Numbered from the stretch's first letter, positions 32,478 to 41,558 are shown. The stretch is DNA of 64,000 bases from Streptomyces lucensis JCM 4490 (GCF_014650035.1 NZ_BMUE01000005.1:62001-126000); one strand, 5' to 3'. Translations and numbers: made by a program. Notes: generated by a model not told the origin, from the letters alone.

Positions 32478-32951
32478 GTGCCCCAGATCCCGGAGAAGAT
32501 CCACGAGCTGACCGTCGGCCAGCTGTCCGCCCGCAGCGGCGCCGCCGTCTCCGCCCTGCACTTCTACGAGTCCAAGGGCCTCATCACCAGCCGCCGTACG
32601 TCCGGCAACCAGCGCCGCTACAGCCGGGACACCCTGCGCCGGGTCGCCTTCGTCCGCGCGGCGCAGCGGGTCGGCATCCCGCTGGCCACGATCCGCGAGG
32701 CGCTGGCCGAGCTGCCCGAGGAGCGGACGCCGACACGTGCGGACTGGGCGCGGCTGTCGGAGAAGTGGCGCTCGGAACTGGACGAGCGGATCAGGCAGCT
32801 GAACCGGCTGCGCGACCACCTCACCGACTGCATCGGCTGCGGCTGCCTCTCCCTGGAGAACTGCGTCCTGTCCAACCCGGACGACATCTCCGGCGAGCGC
32901 CTGACCGGCTCCCGCCTCCTGGCCGAGGAACGCCGACCGCTGCGCGGCTGA
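32478..32951 (+). CDS. soxR: Redox-sensing MerR-type activator SoxR
   Basis: The 157-residue regulator has a MerR helix-turn-helix at the start ([20 protein letters not shown], then SNQRRY-like [13 protein letters not shown]) and a dimerisation helix to residue 115. The 2Fe-2S cysteines are in [12 protein letters not shown] (C-x2-C-x-C-x5-C) near 119-130. In Streptomyces SoxR answers redox-active compounds such as phenazines and quinone pigments rather than superoxide itself. The extra C-terminal tail matches the genus. The GTG is only 7 bases after TAATCT, so the message may be leaderless. It is divergent from MaoC. Confidence 0.96.
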   Translation: MPQIPEKIHELTVGQLSARSGAAVSALHFYESKGLITSRRTSGNQRRYSRDTLRRVAFVRAAQRVGIPLATIREALAELPEERTPTRADWARLSEKWRSELDERIRQLNRLRDHLTDCIGCGCLSLENCVLSNPDDISGERLTGSRLLAEERRPLRG

Positions 32952-33141
32952 GACCGTGGGGCTCCGGCCCGGCACCGGCACCGGCCGCGGGCGCACGGCG
33001 GCCGATAGCGCGGTTCCCCGCGCCACAGCCGCCGCGGCTGCGGGCAGTCGTGCCGCTGGGGCGGCACGGGTGGGCGCTGGGGGTACCCCCTCTGGGGGAG
33101 GCACCCCGACAGCGCGGGCGAGCGACGTCCCCCGGGCCGGT
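32952..33141. other. Noncoding GC-rich stretch with repeat fragments
   Basis: This part of the gap after soxR holds no gene. It contains GCGGTTCCCCGCGCC (33009-33023), the complement of the core of the repeat family at 27.8-28.1 kb, and GGGGGTACCCCC at 33079-33090, a perfect 12-base palindrome followed by a TCTGGGGGAGG arm. Both are typical dispersed Streptomyces elements. Confidence 0.6.
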
Positions 33142-33298
33142 CGCAGCCGACGGCACGTCCCCCGGCGGGCAGCCGTGACGCATCGGACCGCAGCCGACGG
33201 CACGTCACCCGGCGGGCAGGCGACACGCACCGAACCGCAGGCGACGGTGCGTCACCCGGCGGGCAGCCGTGACGCACCGAACCGCAGCCGACGGCCTG
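33142..33298. repeat. 47-bp tandem repeat
   Basis: Units start at 33142, 33189, 33236 and 33283, exactly 47 bases apart, each opening with CGCAGCCGACGG or a one-base variant and including ACCCGGCGGGCAG. The last unit is cut off by the stop of the RNA ligase gene. Since 47 is not a multiple of three, no frame carries the repeat as protein. Confidence 0.9.
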
Positions 33299-34366
33299 TC
33301 ACTCGTACTCCGTCCCGCCCTTCCGGGTCAGGTACGCCGGGCTCACCGCCTTGGCGATGGCCCGGCCCCCCGTCACCGCGCTGTACCGCTCCACCGCGGG
33401 CCGGATCACCACGCCCTCCCGCAGGTGCAGCCCCCGCCCCGACACCGTCTCGCGCCCGCTCGCGAACTCCAGCACGCGCGCGACGTCGTACGGCCCCGCG
33501 TACAGCCGGGGCACCGACGGCAGCTCCCCGCCCAGCACCTCACCCGGGTCCAGCCAGCGCACCGCCCCGTCCACCTCCGCCGACACGTCGAACGCCGCGT
33601 ACCCCAGCGTCTCCCGGCGCCCGTCGGCCCCGTACGACAGGTCCTGCACCCCCGCGCCGTACACCTCCCCGAAGATGCCGACCCGGCGCGCCCCGAGCCG
33701 GTCGGCCAGCCGGGCGGCCGCCTCGGCGACCCCGTGACCGCGCACCGCCCGCCAGTACAGGTTCCGCGGATCCTCCCGCAGCGCCAGCGACTTGGCCCCG
33801 AACCCCTTCGAGGACACGTACACCCGCCCCTCGCCGGCGACGTACGTCAGCAGGCACGCCGAGCCGTGCAGCTTCTCCGTCAGCACGACCTGCTCGCCCG
33901 GCACGAAGATGTCCGGATAGCGCTGGACGTTCTCGATGTCCACCCACGGCAGCAGGTCCGGTGCCTGCTCGACCTCCCCGTCCATCGTCGGCGGGATCGG
34001 CGGCACCCACTTGGTGATGCCCAGCGACCGCGCGAAGTCCGTGCCCTCGGCCGCCGCCCGCGCCAGGTCGACGTCCGCCAGAGCCCGCGGCCGGCACACG
34101 ATGCCCTGCGACAGCTCACCGCGCAGCCGCACCGCCTTGACGCGGTTCGCCTCGCCGCCCGCCAGCCGCCCGGTCAGGCCCAGTTCCTCGATCAGCGCAG
34201 CCGGGAGCACGGCCTGCTCGGGGATGTAGACGGCGGCCTCACCGGTGCGGTAGGCACCCTTGGCGACGACGGCCCGGTACAGGCCCACCTGGGCCAGCTC
34301 CAGCGCATCGGCGTTCGGGTGCTCGTGGACGGTCAGCACTTCGGCGGTGACGCGCAGCGTCGACAT
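33299..34366 (-). CDS. RNA ligase of the Deinococcus DraRnl type
   Basis: The 355-residue ATP-dependent RNA ligase has an N-terminal OB-like domain at residues 1-110 (ALELAQVGLYRAVVAKGAYR, AAVYIPEQAVLPAALIEELG), as in Deinococcus DRB0094. The ligase core follows: motif I TEKLHGSACLL near 163 with the AMP-accepting Lys, motif III-like VGIFGEVYGAG near 228, motif IV EGVVIRPA near 317 and motif V IAKAVSPAYL near 337. Known relatives seal nicks with an RNA 3'-OH strand. No RtcA, phosphatase or kinase partner is adjacent. GAGGAGCC precedes ATG 34366. Biological substrate in streptomycetes is unknown. Confidence 0.88.
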   Translation of the reverse strand: MSTLRVTAEVLTVHEHPNADALELAQVGLYRAVVAKGAYRTGEAAVYIPEQAVLPAALIEELGLTGRLAGGEANRVKAVRLRGELSQGIVCRPRALADVDLARAAAEGTDFARSLGITKWVPPIPPTMDGEVEQAPDLLPWVDIENVQRYPDIFVPGEQVVLTEKLHGSACLLTYVAGEGRVYVSSKGFGAKSLALREDPRNLYWRAVRGHGVAEAAARLADRLGARRVGIFGEVYGAGVQDLSYGADGRRETLGYAAFDVSAEVDGAVRWLDPGEVLGGELPSVPRLYAGPYDVARVLEFASGRETVSGRGLHLREGVVIRPAVERYSAVTGGRAIAKAVSPAYLTRKGGTEYE

Positions 34367-34468
34367 CGCGGCTCCTCAGGCGTGCGGGCGCGTCGGCGCC
34401 CGGCGGACGTGTTTCATCACCCCCACTGTCCGCACCGGAAACGGGTGGAGCCACCGGATTCGGAACTG

Positions 34469-35218
34469 CTAACGTCCTGGTCCCCGGTCCCCCGCCGACT
34501 GCGCGCCGCGGCCGTACTGGAGCAGTGCCTCCGCCACCAACTCGGCGTTGGAGACGGCCCGTCGGCCGTCCGGCAGCAGCAGCGTGTCCTCCAGGCCGAT
34601 GCGCGTGGCCAGACCCAGGCGGCCGGCCAGCCGCAGCACCGGCCAGGCGCCGCCCTCCTCGCCGTGCAGCAGGACGGGACGGCCGGCCGCCGTGCCCAGT
34701 CCGGCCAGCAGGGCCCGCGCCGAGGACCCGGCGGTCGCGGGGTGCGGATCGGTCACCTCGGCCAGCACCCGCAGCACCCTCGTCCGCACCGGCGAGAGCG
34801 CGAACCGCGCCGCGCCGTCCGTGCCCGACCAGATGCCCGCCTCGACGCCGACCCCCGCGCCGAGCAACTGGGCCGCGACCTCCTCGGCGCCCGGCTCGTG
34901 CCAGTTGACCGAGGCGAAGTCGGGCAGGACCCGCCATGAGCGCACCCGGGCGAGCCGCGCCGCCGGATCGGGCTCCGCCCACGCGCCGGTGGTCACGCCC
35001 ACGGGGACCCGTACCCGCGCCCGGATCGCCTCCAGCGCTGGGGCGATCACGCCCGGGGAGAGGCTGTCGTGCCCGCACGGCGTCCTGGGGTGGACGTGGA
35101 CCGACGTGGCCCCGGCGGCCACCGCGCCGGCTGCCGAGCGTGCCAGATCATCGGGTGACAGCGGGACGCCCGCGCCGTCGGCCGCCGAGCGGCGCCCGTT
35201 GAGACACACCTGCACCAT
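34469..35218 (-). CDS. BKACE-family (3-keto-5-aminohexanoate cleavage-like) enzyme
   Basis: The 249-residue protein carries the zinc site TSVHVHPRTP near residue 40, VPVGVTTGAWAEPD near 72, PDFASVNWHEPGA near 102, and GLEDTLLLPDGRRAVSN near 215, all hallmarks of beta-keto acid cleavage enzymes (DUF849). These combine a beta-keto acid with acetyl-CoA to give a CoA ester and acetoacetate. It is 20-60 residues shorter than most relatives, mainly at the N-terminus. ATG 35218 follows AGG at a wide distance. No neighbour indicates the substrate. Confidence 0.85.
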   Translation of the reverse strand: MVQVCLNGRRSAADGAGVPLSPDDLARSAAGAVAAGATSVHVHPRTPCGHDSLSPGVIAPALEAIRARVRVPVGVTTGAWAEPDPAARLARVRSWRVLPDFASVNWHEPGAEEVAAQLLGAGVGVEAGIWSGTDGAARFALSPVRTRVLRVLAEVTDPHPATAGSSARALLAGLGTAAGRPVLLHGEEGGAWPVLRLAGRLGLATRIGLEDTLLLPDGRRAVSNAELVAEALLQYGRGAQSAGDRGPGR

Positions 35219-35313
35219 GGAACGAACCTGCCCGGGTCCACCGCGTCCATCCCGGCCGCCTCGAACCCGGGAGTGCGGCATCCCCTGCGCACCCCCGGTG
35301 GAACCCGGACCGC

Positions 35314-35916
35314 TCAGGCCGACATCAGCACCCGTTCCCGCCGGGCGTACTCCAGCGCCCGCGGGGTGAGCACGGGCCGCGGCACCAGGATTCCGCAGTC
35401 CGCGCAGACCGGGCCGGACGACGGCTCGTGGTCCAGGCCGTAGCGCCAGACCAGGCGTTCCCCCTCGCACACCGGGCAGCAGGAGCCCGGCGCCCGCTCC
35501 AGGGCGGCGATCAGCCGGCGCAGCACCTCGGCCAGCGGTCCGTCCGGGTGGACCCGGGGGTCGTCGCACCAGGCGACCCCGAACCCGCCCCAGGTCATCC
35601 GGTGCCAGTCGTCCACGCTGCCCGGCCGGCGCAGCCCGTCGTGCTTCTCCTTCTTGCGCCGCTCGGTGAAGTCCGTCTCGTAGGCGAGCCAGACCGAGCG
35701 GGCCTCTTCCAGCTCCTCCAACGCGGCCACGAGCCGCGCCGGTTCGGGGGAGCGGTCCTCGGGACCGAAGCCCGCCCGGGAACACAGGTGGTCCCAGGTC
35801 GCCCGATGCCCGTAAGGGGCGAACTTCTCAAGGCACTTGCGCAGCGAGTAGCGCCGCAGTGCCAGATCGCAGTCCGGGTCGCGTACCTGTCTCGCCAGAC
35901 TCCGGAAACCGGCCAT
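35314..35916 (-). CDS. Hypothetical protein with C-terminal four-cysteine zinc site
   Basis: The 200-residue protein has no family I can name. The first 140 residues are charged and mainly helical (LARQVRDPDCDLALRRYSLR, LVAALEELEEARSVWLAYET, RRKKEKHDG). Near residue 146, CCPVCEGERLVW and, 25 residues on, GPVCADCGILVP form a CxxC-CxxC pair, probably a zinc ribbon. GGAGGTGCAGG precedes ATG 35916, which supports a real gene. It lies 95 bases from the BKACE gene on the same strand. It may bind nucleic acid; this is inference. Confidence 0.7.
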   Translation of the reverse strand: MAGFRSLARQVRDPDCDLALRRYSLRKCLEKFAPYGHRATWDHLCSRAGFGPEDRSPEPARLVAALEELEEARSVWLAYETDFTERRKKEKHDGLRRPGSVDDWHRMTWGGFGVAWCDDPRVHPDGPLAEVLRRLIAALERAPGSCCPVCEGERLVWRYGLDHEPSSGPVCADCGILVPRPVLTPRALEYARRERVLMSA

Positions 35917-36069
35917 CGCCCTGCACCTCCGTCACACCTGCACCTGTACTTCGGTCAGTTCGGCGTCATCGCACGGACGTCGTCGAATAGACGTATCGAC
36001 AGGCGATTCGGCTCCATCTCTTCTCGTGCTCCTGCTTGCCGCTCTGTGGGAACTGACGCATGTTCATCT

Positions 36070-36099
36070 TTGAACGTGGGGATACCGGCGGTAACGTTC
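36070..36099 (+). promoter_or_regulatory. Promoter candidate for the penicillin acylase
   Basis: TTGAAC (36070-36075), a 16-base spacer and TAACGT (36092-36097) form a housekeeping-type promoter 29 bases ahead of the start. GAACGT and ACGTTC at its two ends form an inverted repeat (36072-36077, 36094-36099) that could be an operator. Confidence 0.5.
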
Positions 36100-36125
36100 G
36101 GCCACCCCTGTCGCTAGGAGCTGCC

Positions 36126-38912
36126 ATGCCACGGCGCACCCCACGCAACGCCCTTGACAGAGTGAGAACGTCCCGCCGTCTCTCCGGGTTCCTGAAGACG
36201 GCGTCCATATGCGTCCTGACCGCCGGTCTCCTCTCCCCCATCACACAGACACCGGCCGCGGCCGGCACCGCCGCCGCCGTCGACCACTGCGGCGGCCGGT
36301 GCTCGGACATCCTGCCGCCGGGTGAGAACGGCAACGCGACGCTCGCGCAGATCCTGCTCAACCAGGCCTTCGGCACCCAGCCCGCGCACGCCGAGGACCA
36401 GCTCGGCCCGTACGCCGACCTCGCCACCGGCTACCCGGGCCTCACCGACGCCACGCTCAACACCTTCTTCACCGACGCCTCGTTCGGCGTCCCGCCCGAC
36501 CAGGTCGCCTCCACCGAGAAACCGGCCGGCCGCGGCGACGTGACGATCGTCCGCGACAAGAAGACCGGTGTGCCACACATCACGGGCACCACCCGGTACG
36601 GCACCGAGTTCGGCGCGGGGTACGCGGCCGGTGAGGACCGGCTGTGGCTGATGGACGTCTTCCGGCACGTGGGCCGCGGCCGGCTGACCGGCTTCGCCGG
36701 CGGGGCGCCCGCCAACCAGGGACTGGAGCAGCAGTTCTACCGCAACGCGCCCTACACCGAGGCCGACCTCCAGGCGCAGATCGACCGGGCCGTGGCCGGC
36801 AGCGGCGCCCGCGGCCAGCAGGCCCTCGCCGATGTCAAGGCCTACCTGGACGGCATCAACGCCTACATCGACGCCTCCGACAGCGGCCGTTACTTCCCCG
36901 GCGAGTACGTCCTGACCGGCCACAAGGACTCCATCACCAACGCCGGAACCATCGAGCACTTCAAGGTCAGCGACCTGGTGGCCCTGGCCTCCGTGATCGG
37001 CTCCCTGTTCGGCTCCGGCGGCGGCGGCGAGGTGACCAACGCCCTGTCGCTGATGGCCGCCCAGTCCCGGTACGGCGTGGAGGAGGGCACCCGGGTGTGG
37101 GAGTCCTTCCGGGAGCGCAACGACCCCGAGGCCGTCCTCACCGTCCACGACGGCCAGAGCTTCCCGTACGCCTCCAAGCCCGCCGACGCCCGGGGCGGGG
37201 CCCTGCCCGACGCCGGCTCGGTGACCGAGGAACCGCTCGTGTACGACCGCACCGGCAGCGCCGGCGGCGCCGGCGCCCGGAAGGCCTCCACCGCGGCGGC
37301 GAGGGCCACCCTCGGCTCGGCCCGGCGCGGCATGTCCAACGCGCTGGTGGTGAGCGGCGAACACACCGCGAGCGGCCACCCCGTCGCCGTCTTCGGGCCG
37401 CAGACCGGGTACTTCGCCCCGCAGCTGCTCATGCTCCAGGAGATCCAGGGGCCCGGCATCAGCGCCCGCGGCGCATCCTTCGCAGGCCTGAGCATGTACG
37501 TGGAACTGGGCCGCGGCCAGGACTACTCCTGGAGCGCGACCACCTCCGGCCAGGACATCATCGACACCTACGCCGTCGAGCTGTGCCAGGACGACCACCA
37601 CTACCTGTACCACGGCACCTGCACCGCCATGGAGCAGGTCGAGCAGAAGAACGCCTGGAAGCCGACCGTGGCCGACGGCACGGCGGCGGGGTCGTACACC
37701 ATGCGCGTGTGGCGCACGAAGTACGGACCGGTGGCATACCGCGCGACCGTCGGCGGGAAGAAGGTCGCCTACACCACCCTGCGCTCCTCGTACCTGCACG
37801 AGGCCGACTCCATCATCGGCTTCCAGATGCTCAACGACCCCGACTTCGTCAAGGGACCCGAGGACTTCCGGAGCGCGGCGCAGCACATCAACTACACCTT
37901 CAACTGGTTCTACGCCGACTCCCGGCACACCGCCTACTACAACAGCGGTGACAACCCGGTCCGGGCGAGCGGCGTCGACGCCGAGTTCCCGGTGTGGGGA
38001 CAGGCGGCGTACGAGTGGCGGAACTGGGACCCGGCCACCAACACCGCCGACTACACCCCGGCCTCGGCCCACCCCAACTCCGTCGACCAGGACTACTACG
38101 TCTCCTGGAACAACAAGCAGGCCGAGGACTACACGACCGCGTCCTGGGGCGACGGGTCCGTGCACCGCGGCAACCTGCTGGACGACCGGGTGAGGAAGCT
38201 GGTCGCGGCAGGCGGGGTGACCCGCGCGCAACTGGTGCGGGCCATGGCGGAGGGGGGCCTCGCCGACCTGCGCGCCGAGGACGTCCTGCCGAAGCTGCTC
38301 AAGGTGATCGGCTCCGCGCCGGTCACCGACCCCACGGCGGCCGCCGCGGTGGACAAGCTCCAGGCGTGGGTCACCGCGGGCGCCCGGCGCACCCAGACCT
38401 CGGCCGGATCGAAGACGTACGCGAACGCCGACGCGATCCGGATCCTGGACGCCTGGTGGCCGCTGCTCGTCAAGGCGGAGTTCGAGCCGGGGCTCGGCGG
38501 TGACCTCTACGACGCCTTCACCGCCGGCCTGCCCGTGGACGAGACCCCGTCCGCCGGACACGGCCCGACCGGCTCGCACGCCGGGAGCTCCTTCCAGTAC
38601 GGCTGGTGGAGCTATGTCGACAAGGACATCCGGGCGGTGCTGGGGGAGCCCGTGCGGGGCGGCCTCGCGCGCACCTACTGCGGCGGCGGCAGCCTCGGCT
38701 CCTGCCGGGACGTCCTGATCAGCACGCTGAAGCAGGCGGCCGGGACGACCGCCGCCCAGGTCTACCCGGGCGACGACCAGTGCTCGGCCGGCGACCAGTG
38801 GTGCGCCGACTCGATCGTCCAGCGCACCCTGGGCGGCATCAAGCACGGCAGGATCGGCTGGCAGAACCGGCCGACCTACCAGCAGGTGGTGGAGTTCACC
38901 TCGCACCGGTGA
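36126..38912 (+). CDS. Secreted penicillin acylase-family amidase
   Basis: The 928-residue Ntn-hydrolase precursor has a signal peptide (TASICVLTAGLLSPITQTPA, cut near residue 45). The alpha chain has YGTEFGAGYAAGEDRLWLMD near 155. The mature beta chain would begin at the Ser of RRGMSNALVVSGEHTASGHP near residue 404, the catalytic nucleophile. Further motifs are VAVFGPQTGYFAPQ, FNWFYADSRHTAYYNSG near 600, and VSWNNKQAEDY near 658. It is self-cleaving and acts outside the cell on amide bonds of acylated compounds, such as lactams or acyl-homoserine lactones. AGGAG precedes ATG 36126. It is monocistronic; a promoter lies upstream. Confidence 0.92.
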   Translation: MPRRTPRNALDRVRTSRRLSGFLKTASICVLTAGLLSPITQTPAAAGTAAAVDHCGGRCSDILPPGENGNATLAQILLNQAFGTQPAHAEDQLGPYADLATGYPGLTDATLNTFFTDASFGVPPDQVASTEKPAGRGDVTIVRDKKTGVPHITGTTRYGTEFGAGYAAGEDRLWLMDVFRHVGRGRLTGFAGGAPANQGLEQQFYRNAPYTEADLQAQIDRAVAGSGARGQQALADVKAYLDGINAYIDASDSGRYFPGEYVLTGHKDSITNAGTIEHFKVSDLVALASVIGSLFGSGGGGEVTNALSLMAAQSRYGVEEGTRVWESFRERNDPEAVLTVHDGQSFPYASKPADARGGALPDAGSVTEEPLVYDRTGSAGGAGARKASTAAARATLGSARRGMSNALVVSGEHTASGHPVAVFGPQTGYFAPQLLMLQEIQGPGISARGASFAGLSMYVELGRGQDYSWSATTSGQDIIDTYAVELCQDDHHYLYHGTCTAMEQVEQKNAWKPTVADGTAAGSYTMRVWRTKYGPVAYRATVGGKKVAYTTLRSSYLHEADSIIGFQMLNDPDFVKGPEDFRSAAQHINYTFNWFYADSRHTAYYNSGDNPVRASGVDAEFPVWGQAAYEWRNWDPATNTADYTPASAHPNSVDQDYYVSWNNKQAEDYTTASWGDGSVHRGNLLDDRVRKLVAAGGVTRAQLVRAMAEGGLADLRAEDVLPKLLKVIGSAPVTDPTAAAAVDKLQAWVTAGARRTQTSAGSKTYANADAIRILDAWWPLLVKAEFEPGLGGDLYDAFTAGLPVDETPSAGHGPTGSHAGSSFQYGWWSYVDKDIRAVLGEPVRGGLARTYCGGGSLGSCRDVLISTLKQAAGTTAAQVYPGDDQCSAGDQWCADSIVQRTLGGIKHGRIGWQNRPTYQQVVEFTSHR

Positions 38913-38930
38913 GGTGACCGGGGCGGCGGG

Positions 38931-40235
38931 TCAGGCGATGCGGCCCGCCGCCAGCACCACCCGCGCCAGTTCGGGGTGCAGGATGTCGCTGTGCGCGCCG
39001 GTCGGCGGGCCTCCGCGCCGTACGACGGCCGCCGTGTCGACGTTCACGCACCCCGACCCCGGCAGCCGCCCGCTCAGGGCCGCCGCCAGGTCCAGCCGGG
39101 CGGTCCCCGGCACCGCCTGCACCCCGTCGTGGCCCATGGCGCCCCAGCGCGGACCGAGCACGGCCGCGATCTCGGTGCCCGCACACGACCTGTCGTCCCC
39201 GGACACCCGGGACGCCAGCGGGTAGAACGTGCCCAGCGCCGAGTCGAAGTGCGAGTGGCAGCACACCAGGGGGCCGTCGATGCGCCGCTGCCGGTCCCGG
39301 AGCGCCCCGGCCCGGTCCGTGTCGTGCGGCAGCCGGGCCGCGAACGCGTAGTGCGAGAAGGCGCCCTGGAGGAGCGTCACCGACTTCACCGCGCGCACCC
39401 CCTCCGGCAGCCCGCGCAGCGCGAACGCCACCAGCCGGCCGCCGAAGCTGTGCCCGACCAGGTGCACCCGTACCCCGGGCGCCGCGCCGGCCAGCCGCCC
39501 GACAAGCGGCCCGAGTCCGTGCTCGCCGACCGTGCCGGCCCGCCGTTTCATCGTGTAGTACGTCGCCTGCCTGAGCAGTTCCTTGGCGCCGTCCCACGGG
39601 TTGGGGATGCCGAACCCGGCCGCGCCCGGCGACTCGAGCGTGGCCAGCGCCCCGGCCAGTTCCCCGCAGGCGGTCACCGGATCCAGCGCGAACACGGCCG
39701 GTCCGCCCTCCTCCTCTTCCTCCGTGTCGGCCGCACCGTGACGCCGCTCGTCGTCCACCAGCAGCCGCACCAGCCGGCCGAACTCGGCCAGCCCGTCCGT
39801 CCGGTCCGGACGTTCGTCCAGCAGCCGGGCCAGTTCGGCGACCACGGTGGTCCGGCCCGGAAAGGCCTCGAGCAGCGCGCGCCGCGTGTCCTTGTCCAGC
39901 GCCGGGACCGGTGCCCCCGCCGCCTCGACGGCCGCCACGGACCTCGGCAGATCGGGGATGGGCTCGTCGCTGAACCGCATCGAGGGCCAGATCACGCCCA
40001 CGTAGCCGAGCCGGGCCCCGGGCGCGAGCGCCGGGACCGGTGCGAGGAAACGGCGGTACAACGCGGTCGCGCCGGAACGGTCGTTGTTCCAGCCGTGCGC
40101 GAAGACGATCAGGTCACGGACCCCGTGGTCCGTGACCTGCGCGAGCAGATGGTCGCGTTCGGGGCCGTCCACGTCCCCGTCCGCGTCGAAGGTCAGCTCC
40201 CAGTAGGGAGTCACGCTCATCCCAGGATCCGCCAT
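38931..40235 (-). CDS. Alpha/beta-hydrolase fold protein
   Basis: The 434-residue cytosolic protein starts VTPYWELTFDADGDVDGPE, followed by VRDLIVFAHGWNNDR near residue 42, an oxyanion-hole motif. The nucleophile elbow LVGHSFGGRLVAFALRG lies near 262 and a late His in PTGAHSDILHPELA near 418. The middle (130-230) is a charged insertion with EEEEEGG. Lipase- or peptidase-like activity is likely; the substrate is unknown. ATG 40235 is favoured by GAGGGAG; MSVTPYW at 40220 is an alternative. It is convergent with the penicillin acylase (18 bases) and lies downstream of the NamZ-type gene. Confidence 0.78.
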   Translation of the reverse strand: MADPGMSVTPYWELTFDADGDVDGPERDHLLAQVTDHGVRDLIVFAHGWNNDRSGATALYRRFLAPVPALAPGARLGYVGVIWPSMRFSDEPIPDLPRSVAAVEAAGAPVPALDKDTRRALLEAFPGRTTVVAELARLLDERPDRTDGLAEFGRLVRLLVDDERRHGAADTEEEEEGGPAVFALDPVTACGELAGALATLESPGAAGFGIPNPWDGAKELLRQATYYTMKRRAGTVGEHGLGPLVGRLAGAAPGVRVHLVGHSFGGRLVAFALRGLPEGVRAVKSVTLLQGAFSHYAFAARLPHDTDRAGALRDRQRRIDGPLVCCHSHFDSALGTFYPLASRVSGDDRSCAGTEIAAVLGPRWGAMGHDGVQAVPGTARLDLAAALSGRLPGSGCVNVDTAAVVRRGGPPTGAHSDILHPELARVVLAAGRIA

Positions 40236-40318
40236 GCCAGGCTCCCTCGTCCCCCCTGAAACGATGCCATGCGGGCGTATCGTCCTGCGGCGGGGCAGAA
40301 TTGGCCATACGCCGCGGC

Positions 40319-41545
40319 TCACCTGTAGAGCAGATATTCCTTTCGAATCCGCCGGAACTCCTCCAGCTCGTCCTCCCAGGCGGCCGCCACCTCGTCGGCC
40401 GTGGCGCCCGCGTCGATCATCGTGCGCACCCGGGCGGAGCCGGTGAGCTTGTCGATCCAGTCGTCCGGCCGCCAGGCGAACCCGTCCCACACCTTCCGGG
40501 CGGTCACCAGCAGCGCGATCCCGGTGCGCACGGGGTCGAAGGCGGTCCGGTCGTGGACGTGGAGCTGCACCCCTCCGACGGTTCTGCCCTGGAACTTGGA
40601 GAAGGTGGGCGTGAAGTACGCCTCCCGGAACCGGACCCCGGGCAGGCCGAGTTCGCCGGCGGCGGCGGCCCACCGTCCGTCGACGCCCTCCGCGCCGAGG
40701 AGCTCGAAGGGCCTGGTCGTGCCCCGCCCCTCGGACAGGTTGGTGCCCTCGAACATGCAGGTGCCGGAGTACACCAGCGCCGTGTCCGCGGTGGGCATGT
40801 TCGGGCTCGGCGGCACCCACGGCAGGCCGGAGGCGTCGTGGAACTGTGCGCGCGTCCAGCCCGTCATCAGCACGGTCCGCAGCGGCACGGGCGTGGTGAG
40901 GAACTCCCCGTCGAACAGCCGGGCCAGCTCCGCGACCGTCATCCCGTGGGCCTGCGCGATCGGCTGCCTGCCGACGAAGGTGGCGAACTCCCTGTGCAGC
41001 ACCGGGCCCAGGGCCGCGCGCCCGGTCACCGGGTTCGGGCGGTCGAGGACGACGAAGCGCCGGCCGGCCAGTCCGGCCGCCTCCATGCAGTCGTACAGGG
41101 TCCAGATGTAGGTGTAGAAGCGGGCGCCCACGTCCTGGATGTCGAAGACGACCGTGTCGACGCCGGAGGCGGTGAAGACGTCGGCCAGCGCCCGGCCGCT
41201 CTTGAGGTAGGTGTCGTAGACCGGCAGTCCGGTCGCCGGGTCGTCGTAGCGGCCCTCGGAGCCGCCGGCCTGCGCGGTGCCGCGGAAGCCGTGCTCCGGG
41301 CCGAAGACGGCGGTCAGCCGCACGCGGGGGTCGGCGTGCATGACGTCCACGATGTGGCGGGCGTCGCGCGTGACGCCCGTGGGGTTGGTGACGACGCCGA
41401 CCTTCTGGCCGGACAGCAGCGAGTAGCCGTCGGCCGCGAGCCGCTCGAAGCCGGTGCGCAGGCGCTCGGGTCCGCGGTGGGCGGGCCCGGAGGGGGCGGC
41501 CGCCAGTGTGGCCGACGCGAGCAGGTTCCGTCGGGACAGGTGCAT
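40319..41545 (-). CDS. NamZ-type exo-beta-N-acetylmuramidase (DUF1343), Tat-exported
   Basis: The 408-residue protein starts MHLSRRNLLASATLAAAPSG, a twin-arginine signal. DUF1343 blocks follow: LLSGQKVGVVTNPTGVTRDA near residue 43, AVFGPEHGFRGTAQAGG near 80, FDIQDVGARFYTYIWTLYD near 132, WVPPSPNMPTADTALVYSGT near 245 and EGTNLSEGRGTTRPFEL. The family removes MurNAc from the end of peptidoglycan chains, so the product probably serves wall recycling outside the membrane. A neighbouring GlcNAc-side hydrolase is not seen. It is 83 bases upstream of the alpha/beta-hydrolase gene. Confidence 0.9.
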   Translation of the reverse strand: MHLSRRNLLASATLAAAPSGPAHRGPERLRTGFERLAADGYSLLSGQKVGVVTNPTGVTRDARHIVDVMHADPRVRLTAVFGPEHGFRGTAQAGGSEGRYDDPATGLPVYDTYLKSGRALADVFTASGVDTVVFDIQDVGARFYTYIWTLYDCMEAAGLAGRRFVVLDRPNPVTGRAALGPVLHREFATFVGRQPIAQAHGMTVAELARLFDGEFLTTPVPLRTVLMTGWTRAQFHDASGLPWVPPSPNMPTADTALVYSGTCMFEGTNLSEGRGTTRPFELLGAEGVDGRWAAAAGELGLPGVRFREAYFTPTFSKFQGRTVGGVQLHVHDRTAFDPVRTGIALLVTARKVWDGFAWRPDDWIDKLTGSARVRTMIDAGATADEVAAAWEDELEEFRRIRKEYLLYR

Positions 41546-41558
41546 GGTTCCTCCGTGC

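Noticed and set aside
33142..33298. CRISPR array
   Set aside because: Units follow each other directly with no unique spacers and no cas genes are present.
36114..38906. A 930-codon minus-strand frame antisense to the penicillin acylase
   Set aside because: Composition is Gly/Val/Ala-rich shadow; the plus strand has a complete Ntn-hydrolase with signal peptide, nucleophile and ribosome site.
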